Shown here: piece by piece, positions 1 to 10,149 of the stretch | How the letters are laid out: each line of letters opens with the position of its first letter | Numbering within the stretch: the stretch's first letter is position 1 | Origin: Euglena gracilis | Lineage: Eukaryota > Euglenida > Euglenophyceae > Euglenales | DNA: 64,000 bases | Reading direction: 5' to 3' | Assembly: GCA_039621445.1 (NCBI GenBank) | Contig: CP154954.1 | Location: 69,320,670-69,384,669, forward strand | Notes under the pieces: generated by a model | Told to the model about the DNA's origin: nothing | What the model saw: the letters and a program-made list of their open reading frames with translations, nothing else | Databases searched by the model: none | Program-made: the position numbers and the translations under genes

Positions 1-735
1 TTGTGTGCATATCTACCATTTTGCAAAGTTGATTTGTCAGAATTCTGAGAAATGGCATTGGGACTAAATAGCTTCTGACTTGCCCCACAATTTCCAGTTG
101 GCCTTTTTTCAAATTGGTCCACTGCCCAAATGCTTTACTTCCTGCGTAGGTTCCAGACGGGATTTGGGGAGGTTTAACCTGAAACCTGCCAGTAAAAGGT
201 CCTTTTTCAAATGTTGGGCTGCTTTCTTTTTGCTGGGGGCTAAAATCAAAGTGTCGTCCAGGTAGATGAAAACTACCTTTCCCTCCTTTAACCATTTCCT
301 TTCCCAGACTCTCACGAGAGTCATAAATTTTTGTGGTAGGCTGCTGATGCCAAAGCATGCAGCTTGAAACTGCCACTTTCTCCTGCCACACTTGCATGCA
401 AACATATTTTTCAAAGCTGATGTGCCGCTGTAGATTGAAATAAGCATCTTTCAGATCATTTTTTCAACAAAACAAACCCTTTCTTAAATAACGTAAGAAG
501 CTTTTCATGTGTTCCAGTCTGAACTTTTGGGGGGTGAAGTGGTGATTTAACTGTCGACAATTTGAAATTAATCTTTCTTTTGTCTTTATCCCTTCATTTT
601 TTGGAAATGATCAAGTAAGGGACAAAATGTTTTGCCTCCTCTGTGGGGATTTGCCTGGTTTCCCCCGCATTCGTATTCCCTCAGAATTTTCTTGGCAGTC
701 ATGATTTCTTTGGGGATTTTGAAGGGAACTTTTAA
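1..735 (-). pseudogene. E1A reverse transcriptase remnant
   Basis: The minus strand carries RT landmarks in broken frames: an N-terminal stretch near 735-590 (KILREYECGG), then QAACFGISSLPQKF near 370-310 and the catalytic FIYLDD at about 253-270, here followed by T rather than the usual I. In a live element this enzyme copies element RNA inside cytoplasmic or nuclear particles. Frameshifts between about 450 and 590 and a roughly 90-bp gap near 108 make it nonfunctional. The family is certain from the colinear match to E5. Confidence 0.85.
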
Positions 736-2260
736 GGACATCTGAGGGGGAGGGAAAGATCTGCCATAACCCCCTCCCTTATTAGGTTTAATACCTCTGT
801 GCTGGGTCCTGCTTTTTTCCCTTTGACCCAATGGGAAATGATGGCGTGCAGTGCCCTGTAAGTTGGCACCCCTGGATGTAATGTGTATGGGGATTCCACA
901 GGCCCCATCAATGGGTTCCTTCCCCCTGGCTGCCCCATCACTGGGGTCACCTCTGGCTGCCCCATCACTGGGGTCACACCTGGCCCTGCCATAGGGTTTT
1001 CCAAAGACAGGCTTCCCTCCTGCTTTTGAATGATGGGGGAAGGCCCGTGTCTGAAGTGGGGAGGTACATATAACGCTGGAGGGTCTGGGCTGATTATCTT
1101 CTGGGGGTGGCCCTGTCTGAGCCATACTTGGGCATCACCCCCCAAGGGCTGATGTGGTGTGGATGGTCTTGAATGTGGTGGCTCCATTAGCCTTCAGGGC
1201 CATCTGGCCTGCCTGGCTTCCATTGGCCTTCTCTCCAGGACTTCCCTTGTGTCTTATCCGTCCTTCTTGATTCCCCAGACAAGCCACCTTGGTATGATTT
1301 TTTTTTGACGTAATTGATGCCAGTTGTCTTGACATTGACGTGTTGCCCTTGGGAGGTTTGTATTTGAGGGTGCTGGTGGGGAAAGTTGGACATACCGTTC
1401 CCCAATGGGATGTTTTGTGCGAGGCGATCCTACGGAGGTAGGTCGCCGGCGCGTAGTACCAAGCCGAGTATCGCTCGAGTAGCATATGCGGTAAGGCACC
1501 GAGCTCACACGCGGGAGCTTGTGGGTTGGAGATCCAGGTCCCGCCGTGTGAGTCCTGATCGATCCCGTACGGGCGGAGGGCCTACCGCGGGGATCGATCG
1601 GTGCGTGAGGCTGCACATGTGGACGAACTTCGATCGGTCGGATTACCACGGGCGTGGCCCCACACTAGCGGACGAGCTACGGCAAGTATTATGAGCTGCC
1701 CCGGGTCCGTCCAACAGCGGGTGGCTAAACCTACACACATCTTTCCAGGCAGGAATAATGGCTGCCGTAGCCTTGCATATGGGCCCCATGTTCTCTTGAA
1801 TGATTACTGCCATAAACTCGAATCTGTACCCAGGCCCTATTGAATGATGGCTGCAATAGCCTTTTCGAAAGGGGTGTCCTTCATTCTGACTTGAACCCCT
1901 TGGATTTCTTATATTTCTTGAAAGGCTGCCATAGCACTTGCTTTGTCCCCTGGAACGGGGGGAACACAAAAAAGGGGGAGTCTGTTCGAGCTGTGATGGT
2001 ACTCCCCTATTGTCTTCTTGTCTTCCTGACAACAGTTGCCCATGGTCCATGGCCGTTACAATGTTGAGTGGGTGATTTTGAATTATTTCATGTAGTGTGG
2101 TATGGTGTTGTGGTGGCCACGGACTGACGTGTTGCTGCCGCCGCTTCAGCTTCTGCAGCTGCTGCTGTGTCTCCAGATTTCCTAGTTTCCCAATTTATTT
2201 GAAGTCCTTCTTGACAGTCTCAATTTCTTGGAAGTTCATTCTTCATGGAAGTCGAGCAGT
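736..2260 (-). pseudogene. E1A gag / N-terminal pol region, interrupted
   Basis: Minus-strand, proline- and glycine-rich low-complexity coding region matching the N-terminal part of E5 and E7, including the repeated P-V-M-G-Q-P units near 900-1000 and the MDHGQ start near 2050. It is split at 1411-1739 by a tRNA-like insert. Near 2240-2250 the minus strand has two ATGs 7 nt apart, as in E4, E6 and E7. Many stops and shifts are present, so no product is expected. Confidence 0.7.
1411..1739 (+). mobile_element. tRNA-like SINE candidate inserted in E1A gag
   Basis: About 327 bp absent from the colinear gag of E5 and E7, and much richer in CpG-like sequence than its surroundings. It carries a tRNA-like pol III A-box look-alike (tagcatatgcggtaaggc, near 1481) and a B-box look-alike (gggttggagatcc, near 1525) 40-odd bases later, then tcccgc. 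The uninterrupted host reads gggatctttcc; only AT is shared at the two edges, so a target-site duplication is not clear. There is no poly(A) tail. A tRNA-derived SINE is the best guess; other short elements are possible. The same insert is in copy B, so it predates the duplication. Confidence 0.45.
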
Positions 2261-2486
2261 TGCCTTTTTTCTTCGTACTTGCAATGCTTCTGGGAATAAT
2301 TCCAGTTGAACTCGAACAGTTGAATTTTTCTTCCTTGAAGTCGAAAGTCCGAAAAAAAATTTGGTCGACCAGTTGATGAAAGTGATGGTATTCGTGAAGG
2401 CAATACTCCTTCCCAATAATTCCAGCTGAACTCGTAACAGTGAAATTATTTCTCCTTGAGGTAGAAGGGCAGAATCAGGAATCAGC

Positions 2487-2605
2487 CCACTCCGGCAACA
2501 AAAATCAGTAAGAGGCACCCCCCCGCGCACACAAACACACCAGAACAGAGCAGCCGGAAAGCAAAGCAGGACCTCACCATCTCGCAGTGCGGAACCCGAA
2601 TGGTC
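2487..2605 (-). repeat. E1A left inverted terminal repeat
   Basis: On the minus strand this starts gaccattcgggttccgcac and runs to the ttgccggagtgg core, colinear with the left terminus of E7 (21522-21642). It fixes the 5' end of E1 at 2605. The next bases belong to the right end of E2. Confidence 0.8.
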
Positions 2606-2956
2606 GGGACCATAATAACGAATCACAAGAGGATGGTGAGTTCCTGCTTTCCTTGACGTCTGCACTGTTCTGGTGTGGTTGTTGCTCGCGGTGACGCATC
2701 CTACTGCGTCTTTGTTGCCGGATTTTGGGGAAGATGAGGCCACCTCCGACACCTTGGAAGCTGAAGCGTCATGGATCCGCGCAACCCCCCCTCCCCCTCG
2801 CACATGGTCGCTAGGTTCCCCCTCCCACCAGAGGAGGGGATGGTTGTCACTTTCTGGTGTTTTTCTGGGTGGGTTGCTGGGGTTGTTTGGTCGGGGCCCC
2901 CTTTCTTGGAGGGATGTGTTTCTTTTTCTGCTGATTTTCAGTGTGGGGGGGTTGGG

Positions 2957-3041
2957 CTCACCATCTTCTCGTGCTTTACCCTCTTGGTACATTCCTCCCC
3001 CGTCCTGTGTTGTGGGAGTCCGATTCATCGAGGTGGTGAGG
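2957..3041. repeat. E2A internal complementary region (degraded)
   Basis: On the plus strand the segment reads as the right terminus (ctcaccatcttctcgtgc to gtgggagtccga) joined to a shortened left terminus (attcatcgaggtggtgagg). In DIRS elements this region templates joining of the two ends into a circle. About 15 bases of the left-terminus half are missing relative to E5. Confidence 0.7.
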
Positions 3042-3960
3042 TACCGTGCACCCCCCCCCCACCTCTGGCACATAATTTCTTTATTTTTGATACGACTCCC
3101 ACCTTTAAAAAATGGGCCTGAAAGGCTCCAAAATTTTTCCACTGACCCAGTGGCTGGACTTCCTCTACTTTTAAACCAGCATTATTCCACCATAAAACCA
3201 CAGCCCCTATGGTTCTGTGGGGTTTCTAGTGGGTGGTGTTCACCCTCTCTTGCAACATTTTTTTGGTTGGGGAATTTACTCTTTCTTAGGTCAGGGGTCT
3301 TTTACCATGCAAAGACCATAGGGAAAAAATATTTTTTTGTGCCCGACCATGTTTGCTGTCCACTCCAGATACTATTTCAATAAATGCCAGGGGCTTATGA
3401 GGGGGTTGTGTGGCAGATTCAAAGTCTCCTCCCACCTTGGCTATTTCCACCCTTTCCGATGCCACAGAATGAAAATTTTCCTCCGACGAACTGATTTTTT
3501 CGCTGGGTTCTGGCTAGGTCAACCCCCCTGTGGAGGGCCAACAGCCTCCAACCGATGATGAGTCTGTTTTTGAGCTCTTCCAGAGACATTTCTGAGAGGT
3601 GCTTTGAATTCTTGATGATGTTCTCTAGATATTGAGGGGGTGCAAAAAAATGGGCATACCTGCAGACATTGGAATTCCATTTTCTTTCAATGGAGCCAAA
3701 GAAGGGAAAGCCTCAATGAACCAAACACTGGGAGTAACGAAGCTGCTGTATATGCGTTTCTTGCAGTGTTGAGGCTGTGAAAAGCCAGATCAGGGATGGC
3801 CTCGGCCATCTTGTGTACTGTGCAGTCCTGCAGGAGGCACCCCTTTGAGCACAGCAGGTCCACCAGGGTCCTGAAGGCTGAGATATATCTTTTGACATTG
3901 CCCACAATTTTTATGTAAGTGTCGATACTGGACATCGAAACTTCCTGGGGTTGTAATATT
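3042..3960 (-). pseudogene. E2A tyrosine recombinase remnant
   Basis: Minus strand, colinear with the YR of E5 (17648-18600). The N-terminal block near 3930-3690 reads MSSIDTYIK and SLNTARNAYTAASLLPVFG. The C-terminal catalytic box near 3200-3225 reads H-R-T-I-G instead of H-S-T-R-G: the catalytic arginine codon AGA is ATA (plus-strand TAT at 3208-3210). Frames are broken and a stop precedes the box. It cannot catalyse strand exchange. Confidence 0.8.
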
Positions 3961-4930
3961 TGCCTGAAAAAATCAAGCAGGACTTGGGGGGGGGAGCATC
4001 TCCTCCGCCCAGCAGTTGGTTAACAGAACCCACTGGGGGGGTTCCAGCAAAGGTTGCTGCCTGGTTGCCTGGTTTACATTAAGTAGCGCCACCATGATGT
4101 CGAAGCCCAGTGGGGAACGATCAACAGACAAGTTAGGTCTGGGTTTAACATTAATCTCTGAACCCACTGTAGAGTCATGCTCCAGGGAGGGTTTGCATAA
4201 ACTGGGGGGAGGCCCCTTAAGTCTGCCGTCAAGGCATCCACCAACAAAGCCCCTTCGTTGGGGTATCGACAAATAAATTTGGGGAACTTTTTTTGTTGCC
4301 GGGTGTGCAAAACAAGTCCACCTGTTGGGTTGTGTCTTTTTTGAAAAGCTGCAGAATATGATGAAAAGTGTGTAGTTTTAGGGTATAATCCCCTGAGTTT
4401 TTCTGCTACCTGGTCAGGGAGTCTGCCCATTGCTCCTGGGTCGGAACCCAAACCACCTGCAAATTGATTTGTTTTTCTTGACATTGGTACAGAATGGGTT
4501 TAAAGATGAAATTTGGGCAGGGCGTTTTCCTCCTCATTGTTAAAAAAAGCTTACAGCTACCTGGCTGTCCTTGTGAAAAACGATTGTTTGTTTCGGCTTT
4601 GCTATAGCTTTTACTGTTTCCACTGCCGACATCAACTCTTTTTGATTGACATGAAGGACATGCAGGTCCCTCCAAAAATCTTGCACCTTTTGGCCAGATT
4701 TTTTTGTCTAGACCCCCCCCTTCCATTGCCAGCTGCTGCTTTATGAGAACAGTTCCTGAGAGGCTTGGGATTGAAATGCTCTGCCCACACCTGGCAGTAA
4801 AAATTCTTTCAATTCCAGAATTTGATCTTTGACCCCTTGTGGAAAGGTTAGGGTGCGGTCCCAACCCCATTTGGTGTGCTGATACACCATTTTGCAAAGT
4901 TGATCTGTCAGATTCTTGAGAAATGACATT
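3961..4930 (-). pseudogene. E2A RNase H and methyltransferase-like remnant
   Basis: Minus strand. The RH part (4930-4420) has VGSGNSK and the C-terminal QWADSLTR in shifting frames. The MT part (4400-4000) keeps LPPVYANPPWSM near 4170-4200; NPPW resembles motif IV of N6-adenine methyltransferases, as is usual in DIRS MT domains. Frames shift at G/C runs. The role of MT in these elements is not established. Confidence 0.75.
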
Positions 4931-5462
4931 GAAACTAAAAGCTCGTGACTTGCCCCGCGATATAACTGAGTTTCTTCCAACTCATTCTTTGCGCTTCCAG
5001 CACCTTTCCCAACCCTTTTCTTAGGTGTTTTTTTTGTTTTTCCTGAGGTCTTTCCAGTTGGCTTTTTTTCAAGTTCATACACTGGCCGAAATGCTTTGTT
5101 TCCTGTGTTGGTTGCAGACAGGATTTGAAGTGGTTTATTCTGAAACCTGCCAGGAAGTGATCTTCTTTCAATTCTGCCAAATGCTGGTTGCTGTCTTTTT
5201 GCTGGCTAACAACAAAATGTCGTCCAGGTAGATGAAAACTCCATATCCTTCCTTTCTCCATTTTCTTTCTCAGACATTCATGAGCGTCATAAATTTTCGT
5301 CGCAGGCTTCTTAAACCAAACCATGCAGCTTGAAACTGCCGAGTTCCCGCCCCCACTTGCATGCAAACATGTTTTTCTAGGCTGCTGTGCACCTTCAATT
5401 GAAAATAAGCATCTTTCAGATCAATTTTTCTACAGAAACCACCGTTCCAGTCTGAACTTCTG
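4931..5462 (-). pseudogene. E2A reverse transcriptase remnant
   Basis: Minus strand RT with KIDLKDAYFQLKVHSSLEKH near 5440-5370 and FIYLDD at about 5218-5235. The reading frame changes between 5366 and 5240. It ends abruptly after the plus-strand gaacttctgg at 5462, where the unrelated insert begins; the missing N-terminal piece reappears at 8167. Confidence 0.8.
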
Positions 5463-5630
5463 GTTTGAGTGCCCATTCTTGGCCTGGACCCAGTGTCACA
5501 CTTTTGACCTTTCTGGCATTGAACTTTTCAAAACTTCCAGCGCAGCACAAACAAACACGGGACTTCTTGGAGGTTCAATCAGTGACCCCCGCAATCAGTG
5601 TAAGCATTTTGCTTCCTACAGAACAATTGG
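5463..5630 (-). repeat. Direct repeat R1a in the E2A insert
   Basis: About 165 bp beginning tttgagtgcccattcttgg, repeated at 6787-6950 with around 10% difference. On the minus strand both copies encode a FVCA-LEVLK segment, but R1a has an in-frame stop before HWVQAKNGHSN. It marks the left edge of the insert, so the insert may be built from a duplicated module. Confidence 0.75.
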
Positions 5631-6274
5631 CATTCTTCAATGGCTTGCAATCTTGATTTATGAATTGAAGGCTTGGCGAATCCTACACCCCCTTCCTTCA
5701 GAACATTCCTTGGAATGTCAATTGGCATTCGCAGGTCAAATTTGTCAAGTGGAAATTCCAACCTCGCCCTGATCTGCCCCCCCCCCATGTGCCCGAATTG
5801 TCACCCCCCCTGGGCAGTCATCCCTGGGCCCTGGGGGGGGGGGCCAACAAAAATGTACCCTGGAGGGGATTTGGGCAATCATGAAAAGGGGATCATGATT
5901 TTTGTGCCCAGAATCGGGCAGCCAAAAAAAAGGGAATTGTGGGTAAAAATTCTGGGCAAGGCGGAAAATCTTCAGCTCCAAATGTCTTTATCCACTGGTC
6001 AGTTATGTGCCCTGCCGTACATCTGTGCCCATGCGGGCAAAACAGAGTACCCCCCCCCCCTTGTGCCCTGACCCTTCCCCAACTGGGCAATGACATCCAT
6101 CTCTTTGGTGCCCGCCCTGTTTAAGGGGAAATCTGGGCAAATAAAAAGGGGAAAACCCAAAATCAAAGTGCCCTGCAGGGCAAATCTCTGCAAATGGTGG
6201 CTGGGCAATCACAAATCAAACCAAGAAAATGCTTACACTTAAACTGCAATGAAATCACAGCAAACACACATGGT

Positions 6275-6919
6275 TCAGCGCACAGGGAATGGCTGCAGCG
6301 GCTCCTCCTTCTTCCTCTTCTTAGATTGTAATATTCTGATTCGTCTTTCCTTTGATGTCTCCTTTTGTTTCATCTTGTCTTCAGATTGATTCCTTTCTTC
6401 TTCAGCAGCTTGCAGAGCAACTTCCACTCTTGGAATGATTGCAATCTCCTCCACTTCAGCCGCCTGAACACCAACATATTGTACAGATGTAATTGCAATG
6501 ACAGGGCTCTTCTGATGCTGCAGAACTTCCAAAGCCCAGAAAACATACTCTTGGGACACAGGATGTACATGATGATCAGCTTCACCTTCAACCACAGTAC
6601 TTGGACAGCAGTGGACCCCAATCTGTCCACACCTGCAGCTGCTGGATTGCATCTTCTGTACCCATTCTGTCATGGATGTGGTCCGTCTTCCCAGTCCATC
6701 CTTCAGCATCTTTCTGGACACTTCCTCAATGACAACTGGGCTGAACAAGCCCGGGAGCTGACTGATTGTACAGGGTATACACTGATTGTTTGAGTGCCCA
6801 TTCTTGGCTTGGACCCAGTGTCTCACTTTTGACCTTTCAAGGATTGAACGTTTCAAAACTTCCAGCACAGCACAAACAAAGGCACGACTTCTTTGAGATT
6901 CAATCGGTGACCCACGCAA
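6275..6919 (-). CDS. Hypothetical 214-codon frame in the E2A insert
   Basis: Open from a TTG next to an upstream TGA (no ATG at the start), so it may be an exon or a relic and not a whole gene. It has no domain I recognise. Its C-terminus is highly charged (ERNQSEDKMKQKE, then SKKRKKEE), which resembles a nuclear localisation signal or coiled tail. Compared with copy B (33525-34169) three codons differ and all three change the residue, so there is no sign of purifying selection. The first 45 codons lie in repeat R1b. Confidence 0.25.
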   Translation of the reverse strand: MRGSPIESQRSRAFVCAVLEVLKRSILERSKVRHWVQAKNGHSNNQCIPCTISQLPGLFSPVVIEEVSRKMLKDGLGRRTTSMTEWVQKMQSSSCRCGQIGVHCCPSTVVEGEADHHVHPVSQEYVFWALEVLQHQKSPVIAITSVQYVGVQAAEVEEIAIIPRVEVALQAAEEERNQSEDKMKQKETSKERRIRILQSKKRKKEEPLQPFPVR

Positions 6920-6950
6920 TCAGTGTAAGCATTTTGCTCCCAAAGAAAAT
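6787..6950 (-). repeat. Direct repeat R1b in the E2A insert
   Basis: Second copy of R1, starting tttgagtgcccattcttgg as at 5463. Unlike R1a it is open on the minus strand, through to the HWVQAKNGHSNN segment of the 214-codon frame. Confidence 0.75.
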
Positions 6951-6976
6951 AGACACTCAAAGAGTGAAAGAAGGGG

Positions 6977-7320
6977 GGTGATAGCGGACAGCAAAAGATT
7001 CCAGAATCTGTGATTGCAATCTTAAATTGGGCATGGCCAGAAAAGAGATTCCTACCAGTGAAATTCTACTTTGTGTTTTTCACAGTGGCATGGCAAACAG
7101 TGCATCACTTTGCAGCAGTTGTATCTGGCGAGTTCTTGGATTGCTGTGTTGGGAAGTCTCGAAGGGATTTGGAAAAGTCAAGTTCAAGGTTCAAGTTTGA
7201 CAGATTGCCATCTGAGATTTGTGAAAAGGGCTTTCCCAGGTTGCTTGCCCTGGGGGCCATGGCACAGGTGGTGGGGAAAGCTGAGGTGTGTTTTCAGGCA
7301 AGTACCCCCGCTGAGGCCTA
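6977..7320 (+). repeat. Direct repeat R2a in the E2A insert
   Basis: About 344 bp from ggtgatagcggacag to the aagtacccc stretch, repeated 844 bp downstream at 7821-8164 with only a few differences. A frame of about 106 codons is open on the plus strand (VIAILNWAWPEKRF); it ends at a stop and matches no family I know. Confidence 0.9.
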
Positions 7321-7820
7321 CACAAAGTGATGTGAGATTTGCAATTGCCAGGTTGACAAAGGATCCTGTGGAGACCATGGGAAAAGTAGACATTTCAGAA
7401 GGTAACAAGATTGAGCATCATTGCACATCGTCATTGAAGACATCTGAGATTACAATTACAGGAGATGGTGATGAGCCGTGAGGCACGTACAACAGAATCG
7501 AGCACCGGTGGAGCATCGAGATGAGCCGTGAGGCACGTACTGGAGAACGATATGGCGGTCATTTGGTTCCTTGGACAGCCCAGATGTTGGCATTGCCATC
7601 GGTTGTGGGTTTACCGATAAAACCCTCTGCCGTGATGCTTTGGCATTGATGTGATGCCGTCTGCTGGTGCTGTTCTGCGGCAGTAAATTTCACGGTTTGA
7701 TCGTTTTCTTCGTCTTCTGCGTGTCTGTCTCTCTTCGTGTTCTGCGCAGGGCTAAGTGGCTCGTCTGTCCGCTGTACTGCGAATGCCTGGGCAATTGCGC
7801 AGCAATTGTTCAGGAAGGGT
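7321..7820. other. Spacer between R2a and R2b, unique to copy A
   Basis: About 500 bp with no recognised gene. It has a short internal duplication (atgagccgtgaggcacgtac at about 7471 and 7521). It is absent from copy B, where R2a and R2b have recombined into one repeat. Confidence 0.8.
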
Positions 7821-8164
7821 GGTGAGAGCGGACAGCAAAAGATTCCAGAATCTGTGATTGCAATCTTAAATTGGGCATGGCCAGAAAAGAGATTCCTACC
7901 AGTGAAATTCTACTTGGTGTTTTTCACAGTGGCATGGCAAACAGTGCATCACTTTGCAGCAGTTGTATCTGGCAAGTTCTTGGATTGCTGTGTTGGGAAG
8001 TCTCGAAGGGATTTGGAAAAGTCAAGTTCAAGGTTCAAGTTTGACAAATTGCCATCTGAGATTTGTGAAAAGGGCTTACCCAGGTTGCTTGCCCTGGGGG
8101 CCATGGCACAGGTGGTGGGGAAAGCTGAGGTGTGTTTTCAGGCAAGTACCCCCCCTGAAGCCTA
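7821..8164 (+). repeat. Direct repeat R2b in the E2A insert
   Basis: Second copy of R2. Diagnostic differences from R2a include ggcaagttc for ggcgagttc, gacaaattg for gacagattg, and cttaccc for ctttccc. It ends at the right edge of the insert, next to the resumed RT of E2. Confidence 0.9.
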
Positions 8165-8166
8165 CA

Positions 8167-8240
8167 CTGGGGGTTGATATTGCAGACTTAGCTGTCGACA
8201 ATCTGAAATGAGTCTTTCCTTTGCATGTTCTCCAGTTTTC
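8167..8240 (-). pseudogene. Detached RT fragment of E2A
   Basis: The minus strand encodes KERLISDCRQLSLQ, the N-terminal fingers motif of the same RT (compare KERLISDCRQLNLH in E5). It lies where E2 should resume after the insert. Upstream (8241 on) the sequence no longer matches the element. Confidence 0.75.
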
Positions 8241-8719
8241 CGACGATGGTGTTTTTGCCCAGGTTTCACTCCCCGGTGGCCGTGAGGGGATACCGGCGAG
8301 ATGAGTGGTTGGCGCGATGGGCTCTGTTGAGAGGGGTAGGTACGACGTTTTCCTGGGGACCGAGGGCCCTCCTTTTGGGGAGTGGTTTGAGACCCTTCCT
8401 TATGGTTGAACCCGAGCACCTTTGGATTGCAGCTTCTTGTCTTGCATCATTACCAGCAGCCCAAATACCCAAACACCCATTTCCTGAAGTATGATACTCT
8501 TTTTTGAAGTCCTTGATTGACCTTGGACCTTTTGGCTCCAGCGCTTTAAAAGCCTTAAAATATTTTAATTTTATACCTTCTTCACAGTGCAGCACCACAC
8601 AGTTGAAAACACATTGGTAAGAAAGAGGGAGCCTACAACAGAGTGAAAATAGTTCGGAGGATTTTACAGGCAGAAAATTATCAGTTAGGCAAGTAATAAC
8701 AGAGCGCTGAACCCGGAAG
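8241..8719. other. No gene recognised
   Basis: Mixed-composition DNA after the last recognisable piece of E2. Short frames exist on both strands but none resembles a known protein. The same sequence follows E2 in copy B. Confidence 0.6.
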
Positions 8720-9523
8720 GTGTTGCAGCAGCAGAGGTCAGCCAAAACTCCCCTTCCTCAACTTTGCCTCCGCCTACCTGGCCTGGCAGCTGCCTCTCTC
8801 GCCCTGGTGGTGCTCACCGTGGTGGGTGGTCTAGTCTGGGTTCGGTTGCCCCCATCCTTTGGAGCTGCCCCCCCCACCCGAGTTGTTAGCGGCCCCCCTG
8901 GGCTGCTTTTCGTCCCCCTTACCCCTTTTGCGCTCTTGAGTGCCCACCCCCCGGATCTGGGAGGCCCCCTGGCGGCCTTTCTCTTTGCCGGCCTCCATGG
9001 GCCGTGCTTCCCCCCCCCCCCCCCAGTGTCGTGGGCAGTCCCCCTCGGCCGCTTTTCGGCCACCCCACCCCCCAGGCCTTGGGTCCCCTCCCCGACCCAA
9101 GAGGGAGGGGAGGGGACCTCTCCTCTCCCTCTCCCGTCCCCTCCTCCAGGTCTGGACGGCCCCCTGGTCGCTTTTTTTTCCGGCCCCACCTGGGCAGTGC
9201 TTTCCTCCCACCCCGCCCCGCCCGGGTGGTCTTGGGGGGCCCCCCTGGGCTGTTCTTGGGTCCCCTCCCCCCACCCCTGCCTTCGGGACCAGGGAGGGGT
9301 GGGCTGGGTGAGCCCAGCCCACCCCTCCCGGAAACGGTTACTCCCGCGGTTTTCCCCCCCCCCGCCGTTCCGCTTTGAGAAGTTTGAGAAGATCAAGAAG
9401 CGCAAGCCTATTCCGCCAACAGCCGACATCTCACCGCTAACTAAATCGCCACCAAAAAACCGTGAACAAAAACCCAGCAAACAACTGCAGTCTCACCACC
9501 GCCTTGGTGCTCGTTATCCCTGA
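8720..9523 (+). other. C-rich block with long open frames on both strands
   Basis: About 700 bp dominated by C runs and CCCTCCCC-like words, then about 150 bp of ordinary composition. A 267-codon plus frame, rich in P, G and L and ending KRKPIPPTADIS then LGARYP, is open, but so are several overlapping frames on both strands, as expected when stop codons are rare by composition. Copy B differs by 3 bp in a C run. I do not regard it as a proven gene. Confidence 0.4.
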
Positions 9524-9704
9524 CTACTTCCTGTGCCACCTTGCTCCCCAGGGTTCGAACATACAGTGGGCTGATAAGAAATGCGTCCTGCATCTGAAAA
9601 AGTAAAAATAAAAAGAGGATCTCCCGTACCCGGATGATTTTTAAGGCGGTTCCGACACACCCGGCGGAGGGAGGGTGCCTGCCAGGGCAGGCGCTGCAAG
9701 GCAC

Positions 9705-10136
9705 TCAGAGCTGACCCTCCCGGAGGGGGTAGGGCACCATTGGCAAAAGTGCCTGGGTATCCATAAGGGCCATTAAATTGGACCTTCTTTGGCCCAGAGT
9801 GGCAGCTAATTGCCTTTTTGACACATAAACTTTTTGGAGAACAGCTCCCAATTTGGGATTTTTTTTTCTTGGGGGGACCTGCAGCTTTCCCTCTCGGCAG
9901 TTTAATTCAAATTCAAGATGATTTACAACTTGGATTGAATGCAGGGTAGACTTTTTCACCTTAATTTTGAATCCTGATCTGATTAACTCCCTGACCACTG
10001 TGTTCAGGTGACTTTGCGAGATGTTTGGTGATGTGGAAATTAGTCGTCCTAAGCTCTTAAGAAGCTTGCGCTTCTGACCCTCACCGGAACACATCAACCT
10101 GTCAGAACAAACCCAGAAAAAGCTGTCCAAAAAGGC
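9705..10136 (-). pseudogene. E3A RT connection-region fragment
   Basis: The minus strand encodes SHLNTVVRELIRSGFKIKVK and NHLEFELN, matching E6 just after its YLDD box. The match ends with LAATLGQRRSNLMALM near 9760. The upstream part (DSFFWVCSDR) shows no match to the element. Confidence 0.8.
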
Positions 10137-10149
10137 TCATTTTGGGCTC

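Larger units (their letters stand above)
1..2605 (-). mobile_element. E1A: degraded family 2 DIRS element, 5' part
   Basis: Minus-strand element entering from the left edge. Read on the minus strand it has its left terminus at 2605, a gag/N-terminal pol region and then RT at 1-735. Its RH, MT and YR are outside the window but can be seen in the second copy (E1B, 25423-27258). It is inactive: frames are broken repeatedly, about 90 bp of the RT thumb is missing relative to E5, and a tRNA-like insert sits in the gag region. Its left end abuts the right end of E2 directly. Confidence 0.85.
5463..8166. mobile_element. Insert of unknown origin inside the RT of E2A
   Basis: The E2 sequence stops at gaacttctgg (5462) and resumes at ggttgatattgcagac (about 8167), so 2.7 kb is inserted. 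CTGG occurs at both edges and may be a short target-site duplication. The insert carries two internal repeat pairs (R1 and R2), a 214-codon minus-strand frame, C/G-rich simple stretches near 5760-6060 and no RT, transposase or other domain I recognise. It could be an unrecognised transposon or captured host DNA. Copy B has a version shortened by 844 bp. Confidence 0.55.
2606..8240 (-). mobile_element. E2A: degraded family 2 DIRS element with nested insert
   Basis: Minus-strand element with right terminal region at 2606-2740, ICR at 2957-3041, YR, MT, RH and RT down to 5462. It resumes at 8167-8240 after a 2.7-kb insert; the 5' portion (gag, left terminus) is lost. E2 shares specific mutations with E1, including loss of the YR arginine, so the two form a subfamily. 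No open frame spans a whole domain set. Confidence 0.8.

Noticed and set aside
1411-1739. Solo LTR (the insert can be framed as TG...CA)
   Set aside because: No 4-6 bp target-site duplication; the pol III box order fits a tRNA-like element better.
8720-9523. 267-codon plus frame and 240-codon minus frame as genes
   Set aside because: Several frames are open at once over C-rich sequence; composition explains the absence of stops.
9545-9600. tRNA gene near ggttcgaac
   Set aside because: A B-box-like word is present but no A box, acceptor stem or cloverleaf could be drawn on either strand.
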